Source of the DNA: Brachypodium distachyon
Lineage: Eukaryota; Streptophyta; Magnoliopsida; Poales; Poaceae
DNA length: 64,000 bases
Direction: 5' to 3'
Assembly (NCBI RefSeq): GCF_000005505.3
Contig: NC_016131.3
Location: 74,317,855-74,381,854 of the forward strand
Part shown: one piece after another, positions 45,528-59,193 of the stretch
Numbering within the stretch: the stretch's first letter is position 1
How the letters are laid out: the number at the start of each line of letters is the position of its first letter
Position numbers and translations under genes: made by a program
The notes under the pieces: generated by a model
The model's input: only the letters and a program-made list of their open reading frames with translations
Databases searched by the model: none
What the model was told of the DNA's origin: nothing

Positions 45528-46424
45528 CACCACATAGTAAGAGGGAGTCGGCTGCCTCAATTCCTTTTCTCCCAATGACCGATCAAGGAACCTGCACAAA
45601 GCTGCTACATATTTCTAAAAAAACATCCAACAAAAATTCCACTCAGATTTGAATTTCTTGAGTAAATCCCTACCTGTTTCTGACAACCTGTATGAGGAGA
45701 TGAAATTCGACAACGGCAGCGGCAACCTTTGCAACCAGGAAAGTAGATCTAGGATGGAGCTCTACGGGTGTGGAGGGGGCGCCGACGGGAGGGCAGCGAG
45801 ATGTGGGAGAAAACCAAAGATTTAGGGTTAAGGCGGCTGCTATATATATGTGAGAGGATGAAATTTGTACAGTAGGATGAAGATCTGATAGTGTGGAAAA
45901 ATGACATTTGGCAAGTTTAGAATCAGCTGAATTGTAATTAAATACTCCAACAAAAAATCTGCGATCACATCTTCTGCATTTAAGTAGGGAACCCCACTAC
46001 ATTGATTGCTTCTCGTGAGGCCACGTCACCTCAATTTCCTCCGCTCGCAGAATTGGCTAGCTTTGGTTGTTAGCTTTTTTTTTTTTGAGAATGCACTTGG
46101 GCAGCCTAGAGCCCAAATTCCATCTAGAGCCCAGCTAGCCCACGTTCTATCTAGAGCCCAGATAGCCCAGTTTGTACAAAACTGTTTAGAGCCCAGCTAG
46201 CCCACGTTCTATCCAGGGCGACGGCCCGGACTCGAAGGAGCCAAGGAGGCCGAGAAATCACTCCTTCAGTCCAGTCGTCTCATCACGTCGGGCCTCCCTG
46301 AAATATACGTATAGTCCGAGGGGTTATGTGCAAACCGCGACAGGGGAAGAGGCGACCGGAATATCTCCCCCCTTCTTCCTCTTCTCCGGCGAGGCTCCGA
46401 TCCCGCGGGCCACGGCGGCCGGAG
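45528..46424. other. Divergent upstream region of R6 and ACR2
   Basis: R6 and ACR2 are transcribed away from each other. The R6 side holds a likely untranslated first exon (donor at about 45672, AACAG|GTAGGG on the minus strand). At 46100-46215 the phrase TAGAGCCCAGCTAGCCCACG is repeated two to three times. No other gene was seen. Confidence 0.5.
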
Positions 46425-48293
46425 ATGGCGAGGAAGGGCGTGTCCTACGTGTCGGCGGAGCAGCTCGTGTCCATGGCCCGCGACCCCCGCGTCGCCATCG
46501 TCGACGTCAGGTAACGCACCCTCCTCTCGCCACCGCGGGAACCATCGATCGATGTGCTCTGCTGCTGCGGTGTAGCTAACGGGGGGATATATGAAGGGAT
46601 GAGGAGAGGACCTGCGACGCGCACATCGCCGGGTCGCACCACTTCGCCAGCGACGGCTTCGCAGAGCGGCTGCCGGAGCTCGCCGAGGCCACCAGGGGCA
46701 AGGAAACCCTCGTCTTCCACTGCGCCCTCAGCCAGGTCCCTTTCCCTCCTTCACAGCTCCTCCCTCCTAGTTCTTGGTTTTTATTTTTCGAACGATACTT
46801 GCAAGAAGGCAATTAGAACAATGGGTGCAGAAATGTAGTTTTTATGAAGTTTGCACGGTTTGCACCGAACGAGGATTTTCACCGGATACTTTGCCTTAGA
46901 ACAATGGGTGCAGAAATGGCAGAAGGTATTGCCTGCCTTGAAGGCATCAAGTTAGCCAGGAGATTCAGTCATTTGCTGTTGATCATGGAGAGCGACTGCA
47001 AGAACCTTATCTCGCTCCTCTTAGACGATTCTGAAACAAGATCAACGCTGAGACCGGTTATCAAGGAGATTCATCACCTCGTTCCTTTTGATCCAGGCAT
47101 CAAGTTTACTTTCTCTAGTCATCTTAACAATGTGGTTGCTCATGAGTTAGCAAAATTAGGTTTGAATGCTTTACAGGGTGGTGTGCTGAGTGAAGCTGTT
47201 CCTCCCTGCATGGAGCGTTTGTTACAGCTTGATTGTAAAAACTGTTTTGATATTTACCACCAGTTCAAAAAAAAAGAACAACGGGTGCAGAGTGGAAGCA
47301 CAAGTTACAGAGTTGATTTAGCTTGTCTGTTAGCTTGATCGATGTGATTGAAGGCCCGTAGTTTTCTTTAATGATGGCAATTTGAATGTGCTATGTTAGC
47401 AGGACATCTACAAGGTGGTTGAGACTGGATTTAGTGTTAAATTTGAGAACCATTTTGACTTCGAGGGTTTCATAGACATAACCAATAAGGAGAAAGCTTG
47501 CTCAAACAAAATAAATGAAAAAGGAGACAGCTTTTGGCCAGAATTTTTTTTATCGTATCCATATGACTTTCTCATTTTCCTTTCCTGGGTTCCGAGTCTG
47601 TTTGATGTGTTATTTTTTACTGTGGTTTCAACACTATTCATGGTTATAAGATACCAGGGTCAGATTTGTTCTATTTCCTTGCAACGGTTGTGTGCTCTGA
47701 GCTTGATGATCAATACTCCCTCCGTCCCAAAATAAGTGACGTGGATTTGTATAGATTCTTATACAAATTCACGTCACTTATTTTGGGATGGAGGGAGTAC
47801 TTGTTTCCTTTATGTCCATAGGTTTTGAATGAATGGGTACTTCTAAATTTTAATATAAGCTGTAGGTTTACATTCAATCGAGATCTATTGCTTAATTTTA
47901 CTGCTACTTCTCTTGGGCCCCTGAGTTGCTACAATTCACACTAGAACCAATAACCTGTACTTTGTGCTGTTTGTCTTTAGCAAATAGACTCTGCTTTTGT
48001 AGCAGCCATGTTACTGTATCTTTGTTTCTCCTATATTCGGTATTGTATATCACTTGTATTCTTTCACCGCAAATTTTATGTATCAACTTAAGGTGAGGCT
48101 AACCTGTCCCCTCAAACTGCAGGTGCGCGGTCCATCTTGCGCACGAATGTTTCTGGACTATTTATCAGAGGCCAAGGAAGATTCAGGGGTAAAGAGCATC
48201 ACGGTCCTCGAACGTGGATTTAATGGATGGGAGCTTTCAGGGAGACCTGTTTGCCGCTGCAAGGACGCTCCTTGCAAGGGTGTGTGCTCTTGA
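46425..48293 (+). CDS. ACR2: CDC25-like phosphatase / arsenate reductase (ACR2)
   Basis: Exons 46425-46510, 46597-46735 and 48123-48293 give 131 residues, the usual length for plant ACR2. It is a single rhodanese-fold domain. The active site HCALSQVR is a CX5R loop with C71 and R77, and the intron falls inside it, after Q75. DVRDEER and [10 protein letters not shown] are family signatures, and a C-terminal cysteine cluster ([13 protein letters not shown]) follows. Plant ACR2 proteins reduce arsenate to arsenite with glutathione and glutaredoxin, and also show phosphatase activity. The large second intron carries a LINE fragment and a MITE. The acceptor before exon 2 (ATATATGAAG) lacks a pyrimidine tract but is the only one that keeps the frame. 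Confidence 0.93.
46897..47290 (+). mobile_element. LINE 3' fragment with RNase H-like domain in ACR2 intron 2
   Basis: An open frame reads [44 protein letters not shown] and [14 protein letters not shown], the signature of the C-terminal RNase H-like domain of plant LINEs. An A9 run at about 47268-47276 is followed by GAACAACGGGTGCAG, matching GAACAATGGGTGCAG just before the insert (near 46898), so a target duplication is visible. A further copy of the flank at about 46812-46836 shows a local tandem duplication as well. Confidence 0.75.
47716..47797. repeat. Near-perfect Stowaway MITE hairpin (82 bp)
   Basis: CTCCCTCCGTCCCAAAATAA pairs almost perfectly with the right arm; TA at 47714-47715 and 47798-47799. 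It lies in ACR2 intron 2. Transcribed with the intron it would form a long hairpin RNA. Confidence 0.9.
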
Positions 48294-49518
48294 GTATTTG
48301 ATGTCAAGATGATGCATTTTTCAACTGTAGGGCATGCTGCTCCGCACATTACCAGAGTGATCACTATTTACAGACTAGCCATTTGTAGGGGATTATATCT
48401 ATGGCACATTAGAATGGCACGTGGACCATCAATGTGCTATGTGGATCTATCTATTGAATAACAGTCATTTTCAATTTTTCATGGCATGTAAACTGGCAAA
48501 CCTTATTGGCAAGAAAATGTTTTGCGAGCTGAAGTTCTATTATCTCTATGTTCTCCGCAATATGCATGCTTGTTTCTAGTTTTTGTCACAAAACTAGTAT
48601 TTGTACTGTGATTATGTTTGCTGTTTACTCTTCACAAAGATATATTTTCTGAAGTTTCAATTTGTGTCACTCTGATTTGTCAAGTCATTCCTAATAGGTT
48701 ATAGGTACATATGCTCATTCAGACAAGTATCTTTTTCTGCTTTGTTCTATGTTCGTGCTTTTTTGACGCACGATTGTTCAGTTCTCCTTGCACAAAATCC
48801 AGTCTAACACAGAAAAGAAAAGCTTACAACAAATTCTGCATGTGTGGCTTTTAGTTTCAGCTGTCATAACTTTTTTTTGCAACTACAGCTGTTTTAACTT
48901 ATGTTGGAGGATATCAGAGGGAAATATTTTCCTTAATGTTTGCAGGCTCTTGTTCATGCCAAAGTCAGTAAAAGAATGTTTCCACATTATTGGAATTTCG
49001 AAAGAATAATGTGATCATGAGTGGTTTATTAGAATGTGACAAAACTTAAACAACCTTTTCTTTTTGGAATATAAGTGAAACCATTTTCATACAACAAGCT
49101 TGGACATCTAGTTCATGGATGTATGGACCATGAGAACAACTCTACAAGTATATAAATGTACATTTTCACAAATCATTCCTCTGTAATACAATCTTTATAC
49201 TTCCTTTACCAAATGAATAAAATTAATTTCCTGTACAGACCTTGCCAGTTTGTCAGTCCATTACTGTTCTGTTGTTACACTATACACCACTTGCAAACCA
49301 TCCGACTGACCGCTAAAAATTGCGATAGAATGTGAAGAATTGACATTCTGAACTTCTGGCAAGAAAAAGTTCCATGTCTGGTGTGCTGATGCTCAACTAT
49401 TGATCTTGTCGGCTAGGCAGCAAGTGTGAGCTGCACGCTGTTGTTGCACAGCTGCAACAGATTAGATGTCAGCAACCAACAAAAAAATCCCTTAGCGATG
49501 TGCCTCTCCCTTGGGTCT
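48294..49518. other. Convergent 3' flanks of ACR2 and GT47 genes
   Basis: AT-rich, no coding sequence or clear repeat seen. The two genes end toward each other. Confidence 0.5.
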
Positions 49519-51783
49519 TCACCTCCTCCATGATCCAACATAACTACTCTGAGAACGGTCTAGCAAAACCTCCAGCTCCCTCAACACTTGCCATGTGGCA
49601 TCTCCCTCTTCTAAACGGCGGTTGAAGACCAGCGCCTTCCGCTTCACAGGGTCCCACAAGTTCTTCTGTATCACTGTCAAGTTGGTTGCCACAACATGGT
49701 CTAGCACCTTTTCAAGACTGGCGACATCCTTCTCAGCCACCTGCAACGAGATATCTGACCACCGAAGGACAGAAGGGAATGGCAGCCGTATATTATCAGC
49801 AATTATGACAGGAATGCAACCGAGGAGGACCGATTCCACAAGCCGAGGGCTCCATGGTGCCCATCCCAGAGGGCAGAGGCAGAACAATGAGCGAGCCATC
49901 TCTGATCGATAGTTGTCATACCGCTTCCGCTTAAGGTAGAACTTGCTATTGCGACCATACCGTTGTAGTAGCTCAGTCCTCACCTTCCTGTTGCAGTGAA
50001 ACGCAAGAGCCAGTAAATTGCAAATACAATCCAATGCAGTTAAACTTAATTTACCCATTGATATCCTGTTATAGTGCTACCCATAAGTACATCTATCAAT
50101 GAAATAATGGCACTTAGGAATGTCTTCACATTTTTGCCAAGCAATTAAACCTTTCCATTTTTATATTTTACGGTTTTTCTTAAGGGACTATTCAGGCTAG
50201 CCCCATGGAGTGGAGTAGTTTAGAGCAATATGGAGGAGGCAAGGTCTAAAATAGCATAACACCCTTGCTATTTCTTTTGAGATTATTGCTAGATGAAGCG
50301 ACTAAAAGAAAAGGAAGGATTTGTGGTATATGCTTACTTGCTGTAGAAGCGGCCACTAATGTTCTTAGGGTGGACCTCCATCTTGCCTCGGAAAAAAGCA
50401 AAAATGTCCCTCCGTGTCTTCTCCAGTTCCAGTATCTCAAGAGCCACCTCCGGAGGCACGTGTGGCGGGATAACCACGTGCTCCGCCTCCTGGCACACGT
50501 GAGGTCCCTGTACACCGAATGTCTGTAGCAGGATTGACCTCTTCAGGAAGTCCGGTATGCCATCCGCGATGGCCACATCCTCCTAATCAAACAAGTTGAA
50601 CAAATTTAGTGTGTTTGTGTAGTTTCCATTAATCTGCAAGGTCTTGGCAAAAGTGTTGAGTGCAATCGCAAACGGACGAAGTTCCATCATGACAACAGAA
50701 GAGAAATTCAGATGCTTGAATTGGGTGATTAATTCCCTTGAGTATGCTAGGACAGGCCAAACCGTGTCAAATTCAATTCAAACAACCACGCTCATTCCTT
50801 TATCTAAAAGTTCCATCGTGACAACCTCAGAGGAATTCTGATAATTGGGTGGGGGGGAAGTGGATCCCCTAGGGTCAAATTTAGACACTAATAAGTAATA
50901 ATAATAGTACTGAAATTGATTCACCTCAATTGATCCAAAACTGAACTACATTCTCAAGAATAGAATCCACCTTGGCCACTCCCTATCACGAACAGGTAGT
51001 TCTATGCCGTTTATAACCAGAGAGCAAGCAAAGCAAGCTTCCATCTTACAATCTCCCATTTGGACGCAAGGAACCTACCAAACCCACACGCAACCACCTG
51101 CAATGCAACAAACCGGACAGCGAAAACAGCAGGATTTAGCAAAAGGCCAGAGCGGCAGGGGAGCCACTCACCATGGGGTGGAAGCACGCGCCGAAGTCGT
51201 GGGACGCGACGAAGACGTGGTCGGCGCCGGCGGAGCGGTTCCAGTATGGCGCCTCCCGGCGCACGAGGTCGACGGCGTCGGCTAGCAACCCGCGCGCGTG
51301 GGACAGCGACGGGAACCCGTTGGGCGTGGAGAAGTTGCAGGAGACGTACACGGGGACGAAGAAGAGGTCGGCGTCCTCCGGGCGCACGGCCGAGTAGTGC
51401 CCCAGAAGGGCCTCGTGCAGGGCGACCTCGGCGGCGAAGAGGTGGCGCGCGCACCGCGGGTCGGCGGCGAGCCAGTCTCGGTTGAAGCGGCGCGGGAGGT
51501 CGTAGACGTAGATCCGGACGGCGGGGGGCGGCGCGCTCGTGGTTTCCTCCGCGAGGGCGCGGGGCTTGTGGTGGAGGAAGGCGGGGGGCCGGCGGAGGAG
51601 GGGGGAAGCGGCGGGAGGGGCGGCGGAGAGGAAGAGGGAGAAGGAGAGCGCGAACCAGATGAGGAGGAGGAGCCAGGGGGAGTGCCTCCGGAGCTTGTCG
51701 GAGAGGCTGGGGGAGGCTGCTAGTCTCCTCGCCGCCGGTGGCAGCGGCAGCGGCGGCTTGGGGAGCTTCGGATCTCTAGTCAT
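49519..51783 (-). CDS. Exostosin-type GT47 glycosyltransferase, FRA8/IRX7-like
   Basis: Exons 51783-51172, 50582-50338 and 49987-49519 give 441 residues. The start is the ATG at 51783 (MTRDPKLPKPPL). It is a type II Golgi membrane protein: a cytosolic proline-rich N-terminus, one anchor (WLLLLIWFALSFSLFL, residues about 40-55), then a GT47 domain beginning VRIYVYDLPRRFN. Diagnostic segments are LLQTFGVQGPHVCQEAEHVV, FFRGKMEVHPKNISGRFYSK and FCLCPLGWAPWSPRLVESV. These match the FRA8/IRX7/F8H clade needed for the glucuronoxylan reducing-end structure in secondary walls; rice members are named probable glucuronosyltransferases. Splice sites are canonical and the frame is intact. The upstream region is shared divergently with SEX4. 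Confidence 0.93.
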
Positions 51784-53286
51784 GGCGGACGGCAAAGCTA
51801 TGCCTTTTTCGCCCAGGGACACGGCATCGGCTCCCGCGGGTTTGGTTTGTTGACTAGAGCTGGAAAAGTTTCTTTCCGTTTTCCCCTTTTTAGTTTGGTG
51901 TAATTAGGCTGTTAATAAGAGGGTGTTCTTGACTTAATGAGGCCTTCAATGATTGTATAAGTTCGGTACTACCATGTATACATGATTTACTCCATCATCA
52001 ATGATGTGGAGAATGATTTATGCGGCATAAAATTGATACTACTGTGCTCCTTCCGTTTCATAACTCTTGTCTCAAATTTGTCCAGAAATAGATGTATCTA
52101 TTCATAAAAAGTTTCTAGATATATGTAACATTTCGACAAGAATTATGGACGGAGGGAGTACAATTTTATTTGTATTCGAAGTTACTTAGTGATGATGCAA
52201 TCTTGTATGCATGGACCATATGGCTTGTGAAGTAACCGTTTATTAAAGCTTTGAATTAATGTATAACAAACCAAGGAAGAGAGGACGGAGAGGTATCAAT
52301 AGCCAACACATTATATTCATAATGGTTGCTTTCTATTATTCAAAAGAGGTTATGTTTGGAAGTTTTTTGTTCTAATTACTTTTTTATCCTCGTTTTTTTA
52401 AATCTAGCTTCAAGTGGCCTTAATATTTTCAAGCACCATATGTCCGAGCACAAAAACATCCCATGGCATTACATTGAGTTTTGTGGTCTCGATGCAGTCT
52501 CGATTCACATAGTGCTTAGAGTCGTGTGGTGGTTCCTAAGTTTGCTGCAAAACTTCCATGCTTGTGGTGGCATGAATGGAACGATTCGTAGCGATGGTAG
52601 CTCTTTCGTCTAGTAAAGTTGTTGTCTACGGCTTTTTGTCTTGCCGCAATTCAACGGAGGTAAAAACACTTGCGGACACACAAAATGTTTGGGACGGAGT
52701 TGGTGCGACAATGACACCACAGGCACTCGTTCATGTGACATCGGAAATTGTTTATGTTTTGGTGGTCTTTGGTTGGTCAGAAAATATCATTTCAGTGATA
52801 CTAAAAGAAAGGGAAAAAAAGAAAATTCAGATAGCGCTATGAGTACGAGTGACTCTCAGAGACACTACCCGCTTTGTCCCCGGGTTCTCTCCTGACCAAC
52901 GGCCGATCCCCTTCCACGTGTCATGCCCCAGAACCGTCCGATGGGAGCGAGCCGTCGCCGTCCGATGGGCGAAGAAGAGGTCAAAAAAGAAAAGGCTAAA
53001 AGTGGGCCCCACCCGATTTAGCCCTCGAAGGCCAAAATTAACCACAGCGGTCCACGTCCCAGCGCCCACACACCCTGGTCTCCCTGGACTGAGCCTATAA
53101 ACCCAGCCGCACAGAGCCCCAAGGAGCACGCTCAGGCGGGTTCCCTGGACCGGGTTGACGGACGGACGGACGCAAGGAAGCGAGCGGCGTCTTCTTCTTC
53201 CCCCTCTCTTCTTCTCCGACCTCCTCCGCCGCGACAGATATTTCGACCGCCGCCGTCGAACAGACCGCACGAGCTGGGGCGAAGCC
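51784..53286. other. Divergent intergenic region with a MITE and SEX4 leader
   Basis: A Stowaway MITE sits at 52047-52158; 52330-52850 contains no gene. A GC-rich leader begins near 53000 with AGCCTATAAA at 53092-53101 as a likely SEX4 TATA box. Confidence 0.5.
52047..52158. repeat. Stowaway MITE (about 112 bp)
   Basis: Left end CTCCTTCCGTTTCATAACTC, right end ATTATGGACGGAGGGAG followed by TA. The left TA is mutated (TG). Confidence 0.7.
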
Positions 53287-56200
53287 ATGAACTGCCTCCA
53301 AAACCTGCTCAAGTAAGTATTGCGTGCGTGTGTGAGGGAGGCGGGGAGGGGAGGTATTCGATTTGCGCCGCGGGGGGAGGGGGGATGTTTCGTGTGTTGC
53401 ATGTGTGGATTTGGCAGCTCGGTTGATTTTTGCTGCTGCTGCTCGCCCAGGGAGCCTCCGATCGTGGGATCCAGATCGATGAGGCGGCCCTCGCCGCTCA
53501 ACCTGGTGAGCCACCTCTCTCCTACCATATCCATTTTCGTTTTACCCCCTATGGATCGGGTGTTGTGGTATTAATCTCTTGGTTTTCCGCCGCCGGTGGA
53601 TGGATGGATGGATTTCCAGGCGATGGTTCGTGGAGGGAGTCGCCGCTCGCACACCGTCAAAACCGTAAGCCCACTTCTCGAACGCCTGCGATTCCATGTT
53701 CCGGGCGAGTAGATAGAGAGATACATATATTGCAGCGGCCGGAATCGCCGTTGGTTACTGTAAATTGCAGCCACATTTGGTGCACCGTTTGATCCATGTA
53801 CCGTTAGTGCGCGTATCAGTGTCAGCTTCCTTGCGGCTGAATGTATTAATGGCTCTGCACCTGCCGTTTCAGGCATCTGGGGCGTCAACTTCGAGCGCGG
53901 AGAACAGCGCGCTGGAGCCGGGCGGGGAGAAGTCTGATACGTATAGCACCAACATGACACAAGCTATGGGAGCAGGTAAAGTGAGACAGCCAGCTTACTT
54001 ACGCCACTCGTTCCCTGTTATCTATCTGCAAGGTCTGATGCCACTGGCTGTAATGCTGTATCATTGCTTGTCGGCTTGAGGTCGACTGGCTATTTTCTGA
54101 CTTAATGAATGCAAAACAAGAAACGGTCCAGCCTCACATAGATGTCACCATCAGATTTACTGACTCAAGCTAATTTTAATCGATTGAAACCATTCAGAAC
54201 AAGTTTTTTTATTCTACCATCCTAGTTCAACCTTTTTGTTCGTTCACCTTTATGAATTTCTTGGCTTTAGCAAACAATTCTTTAATCTAAACTTTCTGCA
54301 ATATTGCCTACCACTTATCTGACAATCTTGAGGACGGTGCTACCTACTTTACATTTAGTATTGTTCCTCAACTGAAAGCCTCCCTATTTGCTGCTAACAC
54401 ATTGTTCTCTTGCCCATCTGAATTTTCTTTCTTCATTATATTGTCTAGTTTTTTTTAATATAGAAGCATTTAAAATTTGAGTACTTCCACCACCTAATTA
54501 AGCACAATTTCCTGGAATAAGATTGCATACCTTATGCTCCTTCCTAGTTAAGTCTCGTCCACAAATTCTTTCCTGAAATACTTGTTCTTTTTCCAAAAAT
54601 CATTTCTAGTGTTGACGTACAGACATGAGCTTGGGATGAATTACAATTTCATATGCCCGGACTTGATCGTAGGCTCCTGCTTACAGGTCCTCATCTCAAC
54701 CTTTTGTAAAGAAAAATTACACATCTGACTCCTTCTGATTATCTGCTCGCATGTGCAGAGCCCACTTGATGTTGATAAGCTTCGGGAGATTGGTGTGAAA
54801 ACTGTATTCTGCTTGCAGCAAGATCCGGACCTTGAGTATCCTTGCCATTGAAGTTTATTTTGTCTTATTTTGGATAGAAATGAAGAAGTATCTTTAATAT
54901 GGCTGTTAAGCTGGCTTGTTTCCGAAATTATAGATTCTCGAAAAAAAACCTGCAGCTTTTCTATGATTAAGATAATTAAAGAATTCGAGCCAGAACTTTC
55001 TATCCGAACTGGTAGTTTCTCTGCAGCTATTTTATTATCCGCGTGTACATACATCTTCCAACATGATTTAGTTTTTATCCTAACACATAGTTTTTTTGTT
55101 TTACTTCCACTGCTATGCATTGGTTTCTTTCAGTGAACATATGTGTTCCATCCTTCACTGCTCTGCTAAGATATTTTGGAGTTGACATCTGTGCCATTCA
55201 AGACTACTGTCTAGAATGCAAAGATATTGAGCACTGCCGTGAAGAAGTTAGGTATTAAAAATTCTATTCTACATGAGTGCATTTTAAACTGGAACCAAGA
55301 AATTTTGGCATACTCTATGCCAAGTACAAGTTATGTAGTTCCTTGTCCCAAGGAGAAACAGTTAAAGTGGAGAAGTAATTGTTCCTCTTTGGGTTTGAAA
55401 ATTGATCAAATTTTAGAGTTCATTCAGCTGTCCTTTAGTTGCAAAGAAATTACCTACCTTATTGTTAACATTTATAATCTGTATTCTCCCTAATCTTGTA
55501 GATTTTATCCGTTCAGAATAGAAATATTTCAGTGTGGACTTCCTATACCATTTACTTTCACACACAAAAAGAATACTGTACGGACATCAGTGGAGTACTT
55601 TTTTTTTTCTTTCAATATCGACATCGGTGAAGCCTCTAATATGGCATAATCTCACAAAAAGTAACTTATATGATCTCCCCATTTTTTCTTTTTAAGCACA
55701 AAACTTCTCAATTTTCAATAATACCTAGAGGCTGGAGCTAGACGATTCATATTTCTCAATCAGCATTTATAGACAAATTGTTTTTTGTTTTCTGCGTTAT
55801 GCATATTTTAAATTCTAAATTGGTCTAACGTTTAATTACTACACCAGGGATTTTGATGCTTTTGATTTGCGACTGAGGCTTCCTGCTGTGATTAGCAAAT
55901 TATACAAGCTTGCCAGCCATAATGGTGGGATAACATATATACATTGTACAGCTGGACTTGGAAGAGCTCCTGCTGTGGCAGTAGGTTTACATAGTCTTGT
56001 CTCTTTCTTCAGTTCAGCTATTTTTATCCTCCCAGTCCACCCACAAGAAAAGAACAAAGAAAAATAATGAAAAACAAACAAACAAATGTATAGGTGCATC
56101 CAGCCACCAACTAACAATGTTTTATTACTTTATTGAAAGTTGTGATTCCCACAAAATAACAAAATCACTGTATTGTAGTTAATAAAATGCACTCTATGCA

Positions 56201-57789
56201 CAAAATGCTTTAATAGCCTTCTATACTACGATTTGATGTTGTCCGTAATCTCGTGCACTGATAAGTTTTCTAATTTTGAGAACCTTTTGCCAAATTTCAG
56301 TTGGCATATATGTTCTGGATTCTTGGTTACAATCTTAACGAAGGACATCAGCTACTACAGGTAGTCTTATGTTGTTGAAAACTTCCTTTATTTACTGTTT
56401 AACGGTGTTAGCAGGGAAACAAATTTTGATGATATTTGTGCACTGTTTATGGCTTGTTTCCAATATCTATGAATCAGCGGCCTGTGTGCAGATCTCTCTC
56501 GATCGTCTTTTGTAGTAAATTTAAGTTCATTTTTACCGCATAGCTGGCTATCTTCCTTTGTTACCTTTTCACATAGTTCAAGTTTATTTATTGATTTTGT
56601 AGAGTAAAAGGCCTAGCTTTCCAAAGTTGGAAGCCATTAAATTGGCAACTGCTGACATTGTAAGTGAGCACTGTACTGTATTCTTAGTTTTTAGTTATGA
56701 TGGAGAAAAGAGGATGGTGGTCAGATACCATTCCGCGTCACAGATCTTTGTGCTAAATGATGCTTGTCTTGTTATTTAGCTGACGGGCTTGTCCAAAAAC
56801 TGCATCACTTTGAAGTGGAAAAATGGTAGTTGTTCTTCTGTCGAAATTTCTGGGCTTGACATCGGCTGGGGACAGGTATGATTAATATTCAGTTATGGAA
56901 AATAATCATATATTTACGTTGAAAGAATTTCCATTTGATGGAGGGAAGAACCCTTTCTGCCAAGCTGCTTTCTAGTATAGAATCTTTGATATCGATGCAT
57001 TTTGCTCCATGTGACACCCTCTTAACTGATTTTCTTTCTATGCCTTACATTTCTTGTGCTTATTCAGAAAATTCCTCTGACATACAATAAGGAGGAAAAG
57101 GCTTGGTTGCTTGAGAGGGAGTTGCCTGTGAGTATCAAATTAACTATTGTACTGAAAGCTATTGTCTGAGCTTTGATTTTCATTCAATATTTGCCGTCAT
57201 ATTTCTCGTATGCCTTGTATGTAGCACCATCAGTGTGTAATATCAAGCTTAATTTTTTTATGAACCTTTGCATTTCAACAATGCCCTTGGTTGAAATACT
57301 GGATATCTGGAACCTTAATTTTAACCTTAGTTGTGTCCATCTAATTGATCCAAGTAATACTGGAGGCAATCATCGTCCCTTCCACAAATGTTTGATTCAC
57401 TGTATCCGTTGCACACTTTCCTTGATTGTGACCAATTTCACGCTCACTGCATCTTACACCTCTTGTGTTTGTGTTTCCCTGAAGGAAGGACGGTATGAAT
57501 ACAAATATGTAGTGGATGGCAACTGGGTGTGCAACGACCATGAGATGAAAACCAAACCAAACGCCGATGGGCATGTGAATAATTACATCCAAGTGAGATT
57601 ACTTCACTAAATCTCCGGAGTCTTGCATATCCCCAGCATGGCTTACATCTTCCCTCGCAGGTCTCCAGGGACGGCACGAGCTCTGAAGAGCAAGAAATGA
57701 GAGAGCGATTGACTGGCCAAAACCCTGTTCTTACAAAAGAAGAAAGGCTGATGATTAAAGAGTACTTGGAACAGTACAGTGAGGGATAG
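53287..57789 (+). CDS. SEX4: SEX4/DSP4 phosphoglucan phosphatase, plastidic
   Basis: Fourteen exons from the ATG at 53287 to the stop at 57789 join in phase to 368 residues. Exons start at 53287, 53451, 53620, 53873, 54610, 54759, 55171, 55848, 56301, 56603, 56780, 57068, 57485 and 57661. The enzyme removes phosphate from starch glucan during degradation. A basic, serine-rich N-terminus looks like a plastid transit peptide. The dual-specificity phosphatase domain has [11 protein letters not shown] (probable acid D) and the active loop [10 protein letters not shown] (C188, R194). A CBM48-like carbohydrate-binding domain follows ([35 protein letters not shown]), then a conserved end, [16 protein letters not shown]. 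Order phosphatase-CBM distinguishes it from LSF1 and LSF2. Confidence 0.95.
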
Positions 57790-59193
57790 GAGGTTAGCCC
57801 AAATCCCCTACACTTCAATACTGCATAACTTTTTTCTTGTTGCATCTACTCTATAGTATCTTAAACAAATTGTGGAGTACACAGTAACTAACTTCATTGG
57901 CATAAATTGCAGATCTTGTCTGACCTGAAACGCCAGGGGTGCAATTCGGCTCGCTGCGAAGCTGGGAACACCTGCTGATGAATAGACCATGCGGCTCCTG
58001 AGAGGCGAGGCTGCACCTGGCTCGCCACATCGATAGCAGCTTAACTGAAAAAAAAAATAGATTCCGCATGGTATTAATTATTATTAATCAGTAGGATCCT
58101 CCTTTGTTAAACACAGGCTCCATGAAACGAGCAATCCGTGTATACAGAATTAATAAGTAAATAAAGGGCTGTGCACCTACAAGCTCCAAAACGTGTAACA
58201 TAAGTTCCTGAATGAGAACATCTTTCTTTGATGCAATGATTTGGATCTGAACATCTCCTCGTTGTTTGGTTCCATTCCATCACCTGAAGTAACTGATGCG
58301 AGTGAGTTGGTCCTAACTTTGGCCTTGTTTGGCTATAATACATTATCTCCTTCCATCCATGGTGCTCTTTTTTTACATCACTTGACAGTGGACACTTTGC
58401 TGTCCACGGCCATTCCTTGCCCTGCAAGGCTGATGTAGCCCATCTCTCACGGAAACAAAGGTGAAGTGGATGAAGTCACTAAGTCAGCTGTCAAAGTCGA
58501 CGGCTTTAGCAGGGTCAGCCGGTCAGGGTCTTGTCCCGTTGAAGTCAAAGTCGGCTGCTTGAGCTTGGCAAGTTCTTTGGTGGAATTCCAAACTTAGCTG
58601 ACTGCTAGCTTCGTGGAAGCCAGGTATGTGTAGAAAATTTCAAAAATTGGGGAAACATTGGGCCGGCCATATATGGAAGGGATTATTGTAGCCTCCAGGT
58701 CCATCGTCCATGTATTATTGCAGGATAAAAGAAATCTGTCACATTTGGAAAGGAAGTGTAAAAAAGGTTTGAAAAGAAGTGCATGGAATCTGTTCTTTCC
58801 ATGCGGGACCTTTATCTTATCTGCGCAATTGATTATGATCTCAAAATCTTGCAAGATTAGATTGTCTCCCCCTGTGTTGCCCCCTCAAAAAGAAAACATA
58901 ATTTTTTTTTAAAAAAACTTCACATTGGCATCCTCTTTTTGAAAAGGACAGCGGGAACTCATTTCGTAGTAGGAGTAACAGATTAAGGCGGACATAAACA
59001 ATCTTACAATAATCATAACTCATCGATGGATGGATCATTACAGAGGCTGCCCTGCGTGTGTGTGTGTAAGCAACAGTGGGCAGGGTTACAGCTGATTAGT
59101 AATTTTACACCTATAATGCATCCACACCACACAAGTAGTAGTCTTTAGCTAAGCAGTATCACTGATTATCAATTACACGGAGTAGCACTTGAT
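57790..59193. other. Intergenic between SEX4 and SMR
   Basis: Contains the SEX4 3' untranslated region and no recognisable gene. A CA/GT microsatellite (GTGTGTGTGTGT) lies near 59058. Confidence 0.5.

Noticed and set aside
47716..47797. Candidate microRNA precursor
   Set aside because: The near-perfect hairpin with CTCCCTCCGTCC ends and TA duplications is a standard Stowaway MITE; nothing specific indicates a processed microRNA.
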